Assembly: GCA_945865905.1 (NCBI GenBank)
Contig: CAMBFC010000010.1
Span: 1 to 47,137 of the forward strand
DNA: 47,137 nucleotides
DNA from: Rickettsia typhi
Lineage (GTDB): Bacteria > Pseudomonadota > Alphaproteobacteria > Rickettsiales > UBA1997
Direction: 5' to 3'
Shown here: in pieces, positions 24,972 through 34,101 of the stretch
Position numbering within the stretch: position 1 is the stretch's first letter
Layout: every line of letters starts with the position of its first letter
Made by a program: the position numbers and the translations under genes
Notes under the pieces: generated by a model
Told to the model about the DNA's origin: nothing
Database searches by the model: none
Seen by the model: the letters and a program-made list of their open reading frames with translations, nothing else

Positions 24972-25469
24972 ATGTCAAAAAAACAGGCTTTAATTTTATT
25001 TTTTAGCGCAATATTGCTCGGTTTTTTAATGATTCAACCTTTTAATTATATCTGTCGCCTTACAGATAAATGCTATCCGATCATTTTATCTTATTATTTA
25101 CCAAAAAGCACGGGGAAAGAGCGTTACGAAATATTTTTTATGACCAAAAATCATTCGCAAGATATACAGTTCAAGGCTTTGTCAAGGTCTGTAGTGATTT
25201 ATTCGGGTGATGATGTTTCGATAGTTTATCAGGTTAAAAATACTTCTAACCACGACATTAAGATTCGTCCAATGCCTTATGTTGAGCCAAAAGAAGTCAA
25301 TAAGCATATAAAATTTTATGAATGCCTCTGTGCTCGTGAACATAAAATTAAAGCAGGTGACAGTGTTAATTTGATGATGAGATTAAATTTAGATAAAGCG
25401 ATTGAGCAGGATCAGTTATTTAAAGAGAGTAGGGTGATTCTTGTGGGCTATGGTGTTGAACCTCTATAG
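24972..25469 (+). CDS. ctaG: CtaG/Cox11-like cytochrome oxidase assembly protein, divergent
   Basis: 165 residues. One N-terminal membrane span (about 6-24) ends in [11 protein letters not shown], corresponding to the FC-R-T segment of Cox11, with the periplasmic domain after it. The beta-sandwich signals are present in order: [22 protein letters not shown], then [19 protein letters not shown], then [15 protein letters not shown]. Cox11 proteins deliver copper to CuB of cytochrome c oxidase through a CFCF motif; here it is reduced to Cys118-Leu-Cys120. Both Cys remain, so copper binding is possible. Shorter than usual (about 180-200). No cox genes are adjacent, so the call rests on pattern similarity. 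It overlaps the hisF end by 6 bases. Confidence 0.6.
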   Translation: MSKKQALILFFSAILLGFLMIQPFNYICRLTDKCYPIILSYYLPKSTGKERYEIFFMTKNHSQDIQFKALSRSVVIYSGDDVSIVYQVKNTSNHDIKIRPMPYVEPKEVNKHIKFYECLCAREHKIKAGDSVNLMMRLNLDKAIEQDQLFKESRVILVGYGVEPL

Positions 25470-26219
25470 TCGCACCAATAAATTTTGTGCAGCCAAAAAT
25501 TCTTTCGCTTCTTTTATCGAAAATTCTTTAAAATGAAAAATAGAAGCTGCTAAAACGGCGCTAGAGCCGTATTTTAAGCCATCAGCCAGATGCTCTAAAT
25601 TTCCAACTCCACCAGATGCGATTAATGGGATAGTTAGGTGAGAAGTGATATTTTTAAGTAATTCTAAATCATATCCAGACTTAGTCCCATCTCTATCCAT
25701 CGATGTTAACAAAATTTCTCCCGCACCTAATCTTTGTGCTTCTAATGCCCAAGAAAGTGCATCAATACCAGTGGCATTTTTTCCACCATGAGTAAAAACT
25801 TCATATTTTTCGTTGGAATTTTTTTTGACATCAATTGCAACTACAACGCACTGTGCCCCGAATTTATTAGATGCATCACTAATTAGTTGGGGATTTTTTA
25901 TCGCCGCACTATTAATAGAAATTTTATCAGCCCCACAAAGTAATAATTGATGAAAATCATTGATTTCTCGGATTCCGCCGCCAACAGTGAGTGGGATGAA
26001 GCAAACTTCAGCAACCTTTTTTATAACATCAAGAATAATCGGTCGATCTTCGGATGAGGCAGTGATATCAAGAAAGCAAAGCTCATCGGCACCTTCTTTA
26101 TAATAAAATTCTGCTTGTTTTGCTGGGTCACCAGCATCGATTAGATTTTCAAAATTGATGCCTTTTACTACACGACCATTTTTAACATCAAGGCAAGGAA
26201 TTATACGATTTTTTAGCAT
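25464..26219 (-). CDS. hisF: Imidazole glycerol phosphate synthase subunit HisF
   Basis: 251 residues. Cyclase subunit that combines ammonia from HisH with PRFAR to give IGP and AICAR in histidine biosynthesis. It is a TIM barrel with the catalytic Asp11 ([15 protein letters not shown]) and the second Asp in VVVAIDVK (about 130). Phosphate loops are TVGGGIR and ASGGVGN, and the half-barrel repeat [19 protein letters not shown] is intact. Its ATG overlaps the stop of the cytochrome b561 gene by one base (TAATG), suggesting translational coupling. No other his gene is in the window. Confidence 0.97.
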   Translation of the reverse strand: MLKNRIIPCLDVKNGRVVKGINFENLIDAGDPAKQAEFYYKEGADELCFLDITASSEDRPIILDVIKKVAEVCFIPLTVGGGIREINDFHQLLLCGADKISINSAAIKNPQLISDASNKFGAQCVVVAIDVKKNSNEKYEVFTHGGKNATGIDALSWALEAQRLGAGEILLTSMDRDGTKSGYDLELLKNITSHLTIPLIASGGVGNLEHLADGLKYGSSAVLAASIFHFKEFSIKEAKEFLAAQNLLVRL

Positions 26220-26749
26220 TAGAGCATCCTTTTTAAAACATCATTTTCTGGTTTATCAAAAAAGCGATGTTTTAGTGCGCCAGCAATATGAAATGCAATT
26301 GCTGCTATAAGAGTGTAAGCGGCATATTTGTGCGTTTTAGCAAAATATATTCCAATTTCTGGTTTGGCAGAAATTAAATTTGGCATTGTGATTGTAAAAA
26401 AATGTACTGGAAAACCATAGGCGTTAGACATTAAATATCCAGAAAAAGGCACTACAAGCATCAAAACATAAAGCAGCAAATGAACTGCATGAGAGAATAA
26501 TTTTTCAATTTGCGGTAATCCTTCTGGAAGCTTAGGAGCTTTGTTTAAAAAACGATTGAAGATTCTAATAAATATTAAAATCAAAACCACAACCCCAAAA
26601 GATTTATGTAGATCATAAATTTGGAATTTATTAGGTGCATCTGCGGGCATAAAGTCTGCCATGTAGATTCCAACAATTAATAATCCAAAGATTAAAAAAG
26701 CCGCAAGCCAGTGAATAACGCGAGATGAGATATGATATTTTTTTGTCAT
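26219..26749 (-). CDS. Cytochrome b561 family protein
   Basis: 176 residues, the CybB-type size. Four membrane helices with His in haem-binding positions: SRVIHWLAA in helix 1, YDLHKSFGV in helix 2, and [24 protein letters not shown] in helix 4. Members are di-haem inner-membrane quinol oxidoreductases; some E. coli relatives oxidise quinol and reduce superoxide. It is coupled to hisF by a TAATG overlap, with no obvious functional link. Confidence 0.92.
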   Translation of the reverse strand: MTKKYHISSRVIHWLAAFLIFGLLIVGIYMADFMPADAPNKFQIYDLHKSFGVVVLILIFIRIFNRFLNKAPKLPEGLPQIEKLFSHAVHLLLYVLMLVVPFSGYLMSNAYGFPVHFFTITMPNLISAKPEIGIYFAKTHKYAAYTLIAAIAFHIAGALKHRFFDKPENDVLKRML

Positions 26750-26827
26750 AAAATTATAAATTTGTTAGACATATGTTGAAAATGGGCAAATTTTATCTTG
26801 GTAAAAAATTAAAAATTGTGGCCAAAA

Positions 26828-29359
26828 CTATAATGAGCGTTTTTTCTCAACAACTTCATAGCATTCAATTATATCACCTTCTTTGATATCTTCAAAATTC
26901 TCAATTGAAAAGCCGCATTCAAAGCCATTTTTAACTTCTTTAGCATCTTCTTTGAAGCGTTTTAAAGTTTTGAGAATTCCATCATGAGCTACGACATTAT
27001 CGCGCAATAAGCGAACTTTGGCGTTGCGCTTGATGATTCCATCGGTAACAAATGCACCAGCAATTTTGCCTGAAGTTGAAATTTTAAAGACTTGGCGAAT
27101 TTCAGCTCTGCCGAGATATTCTTCACTTTGTGTTGGCTCTAACATGCCAGAGAGTAGGGCTTTGAGATCATCAACAATGTTGTAAATGATTGAGTAGTAG
27201 CGAATACTAACATTTTTTGCCTTAGCGAGATCTGCTGCAGCGTTATTGCCGCGAACATTGAATCCGACGATGATTGCATTTGAAACTGCGGCAAGATTAA
27301 CATCGCTTTCAGTTATGCCACCAGCGGCTTGGTGAATCACTTTAATTGCCACTTCATCGGTGTTTAATTTTGTGATTGCGCCGCAGATTGCCTCAACCGA
27401 GCCATGTACATCGGCTTTAAGAATAATATTAAGATTTTTGATGCGGCTTTTTCCTGATTCGCGGAAAATATCACCAATTGAGCGCGCAGCATTTTTAAGT
27501 GATTTTTCTTCACGCTCTTTTCTTTCGCGATAAAGAATAATTTCGCGAGCATGTTTTTCTTCGTCTACTTCAAAAAATTTATCCCCTGCATTTGGCGCTT
27601 GATTTAAGCCAAGAATTTCAACGGGCATTGATGGCGTAGCAATTTTAATATTTTTGCCATTATCATCAGACATTTTGCGCACGCGACCAAAAGAAGTGCC
27701 AACAACAATAAGATCACCAATTTTTAGCGAACCTTTTTGTACCAATAAAGAAACCACGACACCTTTTGATTGATCGATTTTTGATTCAATTACAACGCCA
27801 GAAGCTTTTCCTTTGTAGGGTGATTTTAAATCAAGAACTTCTGCTTGCAGCAAAATTGCTTCTTCAAGCTTATCAAGATTTAATTTTTGTTTTGCAGAAA
27901 CTGAAATGAACATTACATCGCCACCTAAATCTTCGGCGACAATTTCATGTGAAAGCAATTCATTTTTAACGCGCAGTGGATCTGCACCCGGTTTATCAAT
28001 TTTGTTGACGGCAACGATGATAGGAACTTTTGCTGCTTTGGCATGGCTGATTGCCTCGATTGTTTGTTCTTTAACGCCATCATCGGCAGCAACAACCAAC
28101 ACTACAATATCAGTAACATTGGCGCCACGAGAACGCATTTCGGTGAAGGCTTCGTGGCCAGGAGTATCTAAGAAAGTGATGAATTTTCCGCTTGCAGTTT
28201 GAATGCGCGAAGCGCCAATATGTTGAGTGATTCCGCCAGATTCGCCATCAACAACTTTGGTAGTGCGAATTGCGTCAAGCAAAGAAGTTTTTCCGTGATC
28301 AACATGTCCCATTATTGTAACAACTGGTGCGCGCGATGTTTTTTCTAGATCAGAATCATCTTCGCCACCTAGCGCCGTTTCTACATCAGAATGTGAAACG
28401 CGTTTAGCAATATGACCAAATTCTGAGATGATAAGCTCTGCGGTATCAGCATCAATAACTTGGTTTGATGTAGCAACCATGCCCATCGAGAATAGTTTTT
28501 TTACAACATCACCAGTTTTTTCTGCCATGCGATCAGAAAGATCTGCAACCGTGATTAACTCTGGCAAATCAACTTCATGAATAATTTTTTTGTATTCTTT
28601 AGATGATTGCTGAACATGTGAATCGCGTGATTTTTTTCTTCTACGAAAGCCGCGGCCATCGTCAGAGTCTTCATCTATGATGTAGGTTAGTTTGCGAGTG
28701 TTAACTTTATTTTCTTTAAAAGCATCTTTAAAAGCTGGTTTTTTCTTTTGATTTGCGCTGTCAAAATCATCGGTGAATTTTTTATTTTTAGCGCGTGATT
28801 CTTTTTCTTTCTCGAGTTTTTCTTGTTCTTGCTTGCGACGATCTTCAAGAAGTTTTTCGCGTTCAGCTTTTTGGCGATTTGAAAGATCTACGCTTTGTTT
28901 GATTTTATCGCGAACGCTAAAGCCCTCAGTTTCTATTGGCTTAGGTTCTTCTGGCGTGATTATTTTTTTTGTTTCTTCAATAATTTCAGGAACTACCTCG
29001 ATATTTTTATCTTCAACCTCTGCAACAATGATTTTTTCTTCAGCTTTTTTAGTATTTTTAGCGGTAATTTTAGTTATTTTATCGAGAACATTGTGATCAT
29101 TTTCAACGCTTGCTCCAGTATTTTCAGTAATTGCTTTAACTCTAGCTTCGAATTCACTTTTGCTTAGGCCTTGAGAGGCGGCTTTATCTGAGGCTAGCGG
29201 AGTTTTTCTGCCTTTAATTGTAACCTGAACTGAAGAAGAGCTTCTTTTTTCAGCAATTTTTGGCGCAACAGGGTTGGCTGTATCTGAGGCTAGTTTTGGA
29301 CTGAGCTTCAAAGTAAGCTTTGAGCGTGAGGCTGTTGAATTATCTGTTGTTTCGGTCAT
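26828..29359 (-). CDS. infB: Translation initiation factor IF-2
   Basis: 843 residues. The variable N-terminal region (about 1-270) is charged and repetitive, with a Lys/Glu coiled coil (EREKLLEDRRKQEQEKLEKEKE). The IF2_N domain lies at about 270-325. The GTPase domain starts with GHVDHGKTSLL at about 350, followed by DTPGHEAF and NKIDKPGA. Domains II-IV bind the ribosome and fMet-tRNA (NIILKADVHGSVEAI ... GFECGFSIENFEDIKEGDIIE). It places initiator tRNA on the 30S subunit and drives subunit joining. It follows nusA on the minus strand, separated by hairpin element B. Confidence 0.98.
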   Translation of the reverse strand: MTETTDNSTASRSKLTLKLSPKLASDTANPVAPKIAEKRSSSSVQVTIKGRKTPLASDKAASQGLSKSEFEARVKAITENTGASVENDHNVLDKITKITAKNTKKAEEKIIVAEVEDKNIEVVPEIIEETKKIITPEEPKPIETEGFSVRDKIKQSVDLSNRQKAEREKLLEDRRKQEQEKLEKEKESRAKNKKFTDDFDSANQKKKPAFKDAFKENKVNTRKLTYIIDEDSDDGRGFRRRKKSRDSHVQQSSKEYKKIIHEVDLPELITVADLSDRMAEKTGDVVKKLFSMGMVATSNQVIDADTAELIISEFGHIAKRVSHSDVETALGGEDDSDLEKTSRAPVVTIMGHVDHGKTSLLDAIRTTKVVDGESGGITQHIGASRIQTASGKFITFLDTPGHEAFTEMRSRGANVTDIVVLVVAADDGVKEQTIEAISHAKAAKVPIIVAVNKIDKPGADPLRVKNELLSHEIVAEDLGGDVMFISVSAKQKLNLDKLEEAILLQAEVLDLKSPYKGKASGVVIESKIDQSKGVVVSLLVQKGSLKIGDLIVVGTSFGRVRKMSDDNGKNIKIATPSMPVEILGLNQAPNAGDKFFEVDEEKHAREIILYRERKEREEKSLKNAARSIGDIFRESGKSRIKNLNIILKADVHGSVEAICGAITKLNTDEVAIKVIHQAAGGITESDVNLAAVSNAIIVGFNVRGNNAAADLAKAKNVSIRYYSIIYNIVDDLKALLSGMLEPTQSEEYLGRAEIRQVFKISTSGKIAGAFVTDGIIKRNAKVRLLRDNVVAHDGILKTLKRFKEDAKEVKNGFECGFSIENFEDIKEGDIIECYEVVEKKRSL

Positions 29360-29392
29360 TTAAAAACCTTCAATTAAATTATTTTTTGGTCA

Positions 29393-29482
29393 ATTATTCC
29401 TTCTTGTAGTAAGTTTGGCTATGACCGCGACTGAGCCACGGTTGGAGTGGTCATAGCCAAACTTACTACAAGAAGGAATAAT
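29393..29482. repeat. Long palindromic element B between nusA and infB
   Basis: Perfect 34-bp arms at 29393-29426 and 29449-29482 with a 22-base loop. It begins 7 bases after the nusA stop (minus direction) and ends 33 bases before the infB start. In the nusA-infB mRNA it would fold into a 34-bp hairpin. It is not followed by a clean T-run, so it may stall or be processed by RNase III rather than terminate. The loop region ATGACC...CTGAGCC...TGGTC is similar to that of element A. Confidence 0.9.
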
Positions 29483-29489
29483 CCCTTTT

Positions 29490-30776
29490 TTACGCTACTT
29501 TTTGTAAATATTCTTCTGCACGCTTCTTGATTTCTTTAGCAACATCTTCATCGAATCCTTCAATTGATCCGATTTCAGAAATTTCTGCTGAGGCAAGATC
29601 TTCAACGCTTAAGAATCCTTCAGAAGCAAGAAGATTTGCGATCATATCTTCAACATCAAGAGCTTCAACGAATAGTTTAGAAGCTTGGTTGAACTCTGTT
29701 GTTCTGCGAGTTGATTCTTCTTCTTCAGTGATTACATCGATTTTATAGCCGACTAATTTTGAAGCAAGTTTTACATTTTGTCCACCGCGGCCAATTGCAA
29801 GGCTAAGTTGATTTTCTGCAACAACAACTTCAATTAAGTTATTTTCTTCATCAACAATTACCTTGTTAACCTTTGCCGGAGTAAGACCATTGATGATAAA
29901 TTCAGCAATATTTGGAGACCATTTAATGATATCGATTTTTTCACCACGCAATTCTGCGCTAACAGCTTGAACGCGGCTGCCTCTAATTCCAATGAATGAA
30001 CCAATAATATCAATATCATCACGGCGAGAATAAATCGCAATTTTAGCGCGTGAACCAGCGTCACGAACAACAGATTTCACTTCAATATTGCCTTCATAAA
30101 GCTCTGGAACTTCTTGCTCAAACAATTTAACCAAAAATTGTGGATGGGTGCGAGATAAGAAAATCTGCGCGCCAAAAGGCTCTTTTTTAACATCTTCAAT
30201 ATATACACGAACGCGATCGCCAACTCTTAGGGTTTCTTTTAAAATAAGGCCGCTTTCATGAATAACTGCTTCATAACCCTCAACTTCCATAACTATATTT
30301 TTGAGGCCAACTTTTTTAACTGAAGCGCTGACGATATCGCCGATGCGATCTTTGAATTCGTTATATTCTTTGTTTTTTTCAGCTTCTTTAACTTTTTTGA
30401 TGATCTCGTTGCGGGCAACTTGAGCAACAACGCGATTTAGATCGATTGGGGGAAGTTCTTGTTTGACTTCGTCGCCAATTTTGATTGTTGCAGTTTTTTG
30501 TTTAGCGTGAGCCAAAGTGATGTGCAGTTTTGGATCGAAATCTTCAGCATCATTTTCAACAACTTTTAATGCGTTGAATAATTTGATTTGACCAGATTTT
30601 TTATCAATTAAACATTCGATTGATAAATTATGGCCGTATTTTTTTTTGGCGGCAGCTTTGATGCCTTCTTCCATTGCGTGGATGATTTCTTGTGGAGAGA
30701 TGCCTTTTTCGTGGGCGATGTTTTCTGCCACTAAAAGAATTTCTTTGTTTCCCATTACGCTCAAATTGCTAGCCAT
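29490..30776 (-). CDS. nusA: Transcription termination/antitermination factor NusA
   Basis: 428 residues. The N-terminal RNA polymerase-binding domain (about 1-130) is followed by S1 (about 135-200, GDIVSASVKKVGLKNIVMEVEG). Two KH domains lie at about 205-345 (GSFIGIRGSRVQAVSAELRGEKIDIIKW, LSLAIGRGGQNVKLASKLVG). A short C-terminal helix-hairpin-helix (SAEISEIGSIEGFDEDVAKEI) ends the protein. At 428 it is shorter than E. coli NusA (495), with one C-terminal repeat rather than two. The usual upstream partner rimP is absent and the ylxR gene between nusA and infB is missing. Confidence 0.97.
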   Translation of the reverse strand: MASNLSVMGNKEILLVAENIAHEKGISPQEIIHAMEEGIKAAAKKKYGHNLSIECLIDKKSGQIKLFNALKVVENDAEDFDPKLHITLAHAKQKTATIKIGDEVKQELPPIDLNRVVAQVARNEIIKKVKEAEKNKEYNEFKDRIGDIVSASVKKVGLKNIVMEVEGYEAVIHESGLILKETLRVGDRVRVYIEDVKKEPFGAQIFLSRTHPQFLVKLFEQEVPELYEGNIEVKSVVRDAGSRAKIAIYSRRDDIDIIGSFIGIRGSRVQAVSAELRGEKIDIIKWSPNIAEFIINGLTPAKVNKVIVDEENNLIEVVVAENQLSLAIGRGGQNVKLASKLVGYKIDVITEEEESTRRTTEFNQASKLFVEALDVEDMIANLLASEGFLSVEDLASAEISEIGSIEGFDEDVAKEIKKRAEEYLQKVA

Positions 30777-30905
30777 CGGTAAAAATTTTATTGTTAATAG
30801 TAATACGCGCGATCATCGGTTTTCAAAGCGATTTCAACTTGATTTAATGATTATTTATAAGGAGAGATCAGCTTTGTGACGGTGATGATTTAGTATTCTA
30901 GGTGT
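30777..30905. other. Intergenic region upstream of nusA
   Basis: 129 bases between the lapA-like gene and nusA, both on the minus strand. No rimP remnant can be recognised. It probably contains the nusA promoter, but no clear consensus stands out. Confidence 0.3.
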
Positions 30906-31199
30906 TCAACTTTGTAAATCAACAGACTTTTCACTCTTTATTTTGCGACTGTGTTTCCAATTTGAAATGGCGTTATTAATGATATTGCGTGAAAGTAAGA
31001 GGATGCCGCAACCAAGACCAAGCAAGAAGCAAGCAATCATTAAGATAAATAATCTTGTTTCAATTGTGAATGGTAGAGGAAAAAGATGAATCGTTATTTT
31101 TTCACGATTATTAACCATAAAAGTGATGATGCACAGCAAAATAAGCCCGACAATGATTGATTTGGCGTAATGGAGGGTTGAATTTATAATTTTGAGCAT
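30906..31199 (-). CDS. LapA-domain (DUF1049) inner-membrane protein
   Basis: 97 residues. Two membrane helices (about 10-28 and 48-70) joined by the family-type loop NNREKITIHLFPLPF, then a basic cytoplasmic tail (RNIINNAISNWKHSRKIKSEK). This matches the LapA/DUF1049 layout; in E. coli LapA works with LapB in controlling LPS synthesis. In alphaproteobacteria such proteins are often left as hypothetical. It follows aroE on the minus strand by 52 bases. Confidence 0.75.
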   Translation of the reverse strand: MLKIINSTLHYAKSIIVGLILLCIITFMVNNREKITIHLFPLPFTIETRLFILMIACFLLGLGCGILLLSRNIINNAISNWKHSRKIKSEKSVDLQS

Positions 31200-31251
31200 T
31201 TTAGTTTTAAGTTAAATTTGCTGAGGTTGAATTAAGATTTAGTAGTATTTT

Positions 31252-32163
31252 TTATTTTTGCGATTCTTTTGTTAAAAATTCTAATAACTCATTATCGATT
31301 TTTGGCTTATGGCTGAACCATTTTTCAAAACCTATTGCGGCTTGAAAGGCTAGCATTCCTATTCCAGTTACTATTTTGTTGCCGCGCGCTTTGGCATTTT
31401 TTAACAGATCGGTTATTAGTGGTTTATAAACGATATCATAAACAATTGCGGATTTTGGCAATTTTTCTAAATTAATTTCTAGTGGCGCCTGATTTAGCAT
31501 GCCTAGCGAGGTTGCGTTGATTAAAATATCGCAGTTAGAAAATTGATTTTCAAAATCGTTTTTTTCTAGAAAAATTAATTTGGCGCTGTTTGGATTTGTT
31601 GGATGCAAAAGCGGTGTTGTTGCAAAATCTTGATAAATTTGATCGAATTTATCTTTGCTGCGATTGGTGATAAAAATATTTTTTACCTGAAAATCAATTA
31701 TTAAACTAAAAATTATTGCTCTCGAAGCGCCACCAGCACCGATTAAAAAGGCATTTTTGTCTTTGAGTATAATGTTAGGAAGTGTATTTTTTAGGTTTTC
31801 TGCAAAACCATAATCATCAGAATTATATCCTTCTAAATTATTTTTTTCTGATTTATTTATAAATACAGTGTTTACGGCCTTTGAAACTTTTACAGAATTA
31901 GAAATTTTTCCTTGTGATTTTTGCAAAAGTTCGTGAATTATTTGAAAGACCTTTTCTTTATGTGGAATTGTAACATTAAAACCGGCGTAATCTTTTTTAA
32001 CCATTGATTCTATCGCACTTTCAAGATCTTCCTTTTTTACATGAATCGCTTCATAACTACCGTTAATTTTATATTTTTGCAGCCAATAATTATGCAATTT
32101 TGGCGAGAGTGAGTGACTAATTGGATCTCCTATTACTGCGGCTTTGATGATTTTATTGATCAT
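31252..32163 (-). CDS. aroE: Shikimate dehydrogenase AroE
   Basis: 303 residues. NADPH-dependent reduction of 3-dehydroshikimate in the aromatic pathway. The shikimate site is GDPISHSLSPKLHNYW at the start and NVTIPHKE (catalytic Lys) near 62-70. The Rossmann loop GAGGASRAI, INATSLGM and the C-terminal GIGMLAFQAAIGFEKWF are conserved. It begins 2 bases after the virD4 stop, so it is probably in one transcript with recN and virD4. Confidence 0.96.
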   Translation of the reverse strand: MINKIIKAAVIGDPISHSLSPKLHNYWLQKYKINGSYEAIHVKKEDLESAIESMVKKDYAGFNVTIPHKEKVFQIIHELLQKSQGKISNSVKVSKAVNTVFINKSEKNNLEGYNSDDYGFAENLKNTLPNIILKDKNAFLIGAGGASRAIIFSLIIDFQVKNIFITNRSKDKFDQIYQDFATTPLLHPTNPNSAKLIFLEKNDFENQFSNCDILINATSLGMLNQAPLEINLEKLPKSAIVYDIVYKPLITDLLKNAKARGNKIVTGIGMLAFQAAIGFEKWFSHKPKIDNELLEFLTKESQK

Positions 32164-32165
32164 GT

Positions 32166-34097
32166 TTAAGTGGCGTCCTCTTCAGTTTTTCCTTCAATTA
32201 TGCCAAGCACTTGGCCTTCAGCGGCGGTATTGTTATTTTCAGCGGCAGCTGTTTCATTGCCTTCAGAAGAACCTCCAACTTTATCTTCTTGTGGTGGTGT
32301 GGCATCTTTTGCTTTATCGGCACCACCTTTTTTATTGGTGGCGTGATCTGGCATGTATGGTTTTTGGTGTGGAATTTCAACTTTTTCAAGTAATCGCGAA
32401 GTGAAAAGCTTTTCTTTAAAGTAGATAATTTTTTTGCAGCGAATTGGTGGTTGAGACTCAACTAAGATAATTTCATCGGCGCGATCAAGTTGAATTACTT
32501 CTTGCGGCAAGAGTAGGGCGCGTTGGGTTCCTGAGACATGCAGCGATCGCGCTCCGGGGTTTAAATCAAGATATTTTGGTTTGTTGTAAGAAACTTGTTC
32601 GGCGGTTTTATTGCCGAGTAATTGCGAAATTAAATTGGCGGTTTCCATATTGTTTGCCGAGAAGGTGATTCGGTAAGTTGAGTTAGAGAGGAAAGAGTTC
32701 ATGCCGCTTTCTTCGTAAATACCTTTAAGCTGCTCAGTATCTTGAATGATAAGAAAAAGACGCACGCGATAACCACGAAAATAAGCGATACCAGCTTGAA
32801 ATTGCTCCATTTTGCCCAGCGTAGGAAATTCATCCATCATCATTAGCACGCCAAATTTTTCGTGCTTTTGTGGGATTTTTGAGGTGAAGAAAGCCGCTGC
32901 CTGTTGATAAAACATATTCATCAGAGGCTTGAGGCGATTGATGTTGTCTGGGGTTAGGCCAATATAAGCGGTGTGTGGTTCAGTTTTAAATTTGTGTAAG
33001 TTAAAATCAGAAGTAGCGGTTGTGGTATCAATTAGTGGGTTAGCCCAAAGCTCAAGAGACGAGTTGGCTGTAGAGGTTACGGAGCCACGCTCTTTATCTG
33101 GTTTTTGCAAATATGAAGCAATATTCATATAAGAAACAGGGTGGATTTTTTTGCCCATAGTATCAAGTACAACAGCTAGGTTGTAGACTACATCATCACT
33201 TCGTAATGTGCGAACAACTTCACCAAGAGTAGCTGGTTTTGATTCGTCAGCAACAAGATAAAGCATTATGCCTGTAAGGAGGGCGCGTGCTTCATTTTGC
33301 CAAAATTCTTGTTCTGGAAGCAAAAAACTGCAAATTTTTTGTACATCATCTACCATTTGTCCCGGTTTTTTGCTGATCCAATCCATAGGATTGTAGCAAT
33401 GAGATATTCCATCAGGATCTGCAGGGTTCCATAAAAATACTTTTTGTTTGAAGCGTTTTTTGCGCCAGCCCGAGGTTAATTCGTAGTTTTCTAGCTTAAT
33501 ATCATGAACAATTACTGAATCTTGCCAAAATAATAAATTAGGAATTACAAAGCCCACACCCTTACCAGAACCGGTTGGAGCGAATAACAGAATATGTTGA
33601 TAACCATCAGTAACAAGAAAATTGCCTCGATATTTGCCGAGCAAAACCCCGTGCTTGCTGCGCAATCCCATTTTTTTTATATCACTAGAAACGGCCCATT
33701 TTGATTCGCCAAACACTGATTCTGGTTTTTTAAATGGACGCCAATCCATTAATGGCGCGCGAAAAATAAATCCTACAACAAATAATATTGTATAAGGCAC
33801 AAAAGTGCTGATTAATAATTTTGATGAAAAATGGTTATAACTTTCGGGATGAATTTTGCTGTAATTTGTTATATAAAATTGCCAGTAGGCAGCCATTGTT
33901 TTGGCTAAATATACAAATTGTTTATCGATGGATAATTGCGCGTAAGCTTGGATTACTTTCCAGCTACCGTTAATGCTGACTATTACTAGAGTGCCAGTAA
34001 TATAAAAACAAAGTGCTAAAACAAAAAGCGTAACGAATGTAATTATGGAAAAGTTACGAAAATTTCGTAATAATGGATTATCGTCGGTTGCTGCCAT
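32166..34097 (-). CDS. virD4: VirD4/TraG-type type IV secretion coupling protein
   Basis: 643 residues from ATG 34097; an in-frame ATG at 34133 would overlap recN by 32 bases. Two N-terminal membrane spans (about 15-45 and 90-110) anchor a cytoplasmic ATPase. Walker A is APTGSGKG near 172, Walker B is MMMDEFPTLGKM near 416, and TyrAspAsn-like HCYNPMDWIS and LFLIIQDTEQLKGIY are typical VirD4 blocks. It recognises substrates and feeds them to the T4SS channel. The last 65 residues are disordered and acidic (Lys/Glu/Ala/Asn-rich). No virB genes are nearby; in Rickettsia, rvhD4 belongs to an rvh cluster. Here it is between recN (gap 4) and aroE (gap 2). Confidence 0.95.
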   Translation of the reverse strand: MAATDDNPLLRNFRNFSIITFVTLFVLALCFYITGTLVIVSINGSWKVIQAYAQLSIDKQFVYLAKTMAAYWQFYITNYSKIHPESYNHFSSKLLISTFVPYTILFVVGFIFRAPLMDWRPFKKPESVFGESKWAVSSDIKKMGLRSKHGVLLGKYRGNFLVTDGYQHILLFAPTGSGKGVGFVIPNLLFWQDSVIVHDIKLENYELTSGWRKKRFKQKVFLWNPADPDGISHCYNPMDWISKKPGQMVDDVQKICSFLLPEQEFWQNEARALLTGIMLYLVADESKPATLGEVVRTLRSDDVVYNLAVVLDTMGKKIHPVSYMNIASYLQKPDKERGSVTSTANSSLELWANPLIDTTTATSDFNLHKFKTEPHTAYIGLTPDNINRLKPLMNMFYQQAAAFFTSKIPQKHEKFGVLMMMDEFPTLGKMEQFQAGIAYFRGYRVRLFLIIQDTEQLKGIYEESGMNSFLSNSTYRITFSANNMETANLISQLLGNKTAEQVSYNKPKYLDLNPGARSLHVSGTQRALLLPQEVIQLDRADEIILVESQPPIRCKKIIYFKEKLFTSRLLEKVEIPHQKPYMPDHATNKKGGADKAKDATPPQEDKVGGSSEGNETAAAENNNTAAEGQVLGIIEGKTEEDAT

Positions 34098-34101
34098 AGT
34101 T

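Noticed and set aside
28773..29167. Plus-strand ORFs opposite infB
   Set aside because: They mirror the Lys/Glu-rich N-terminus of IF-2 on the other strand; the Ser/Phe-rich composition shows an antisense shadow.
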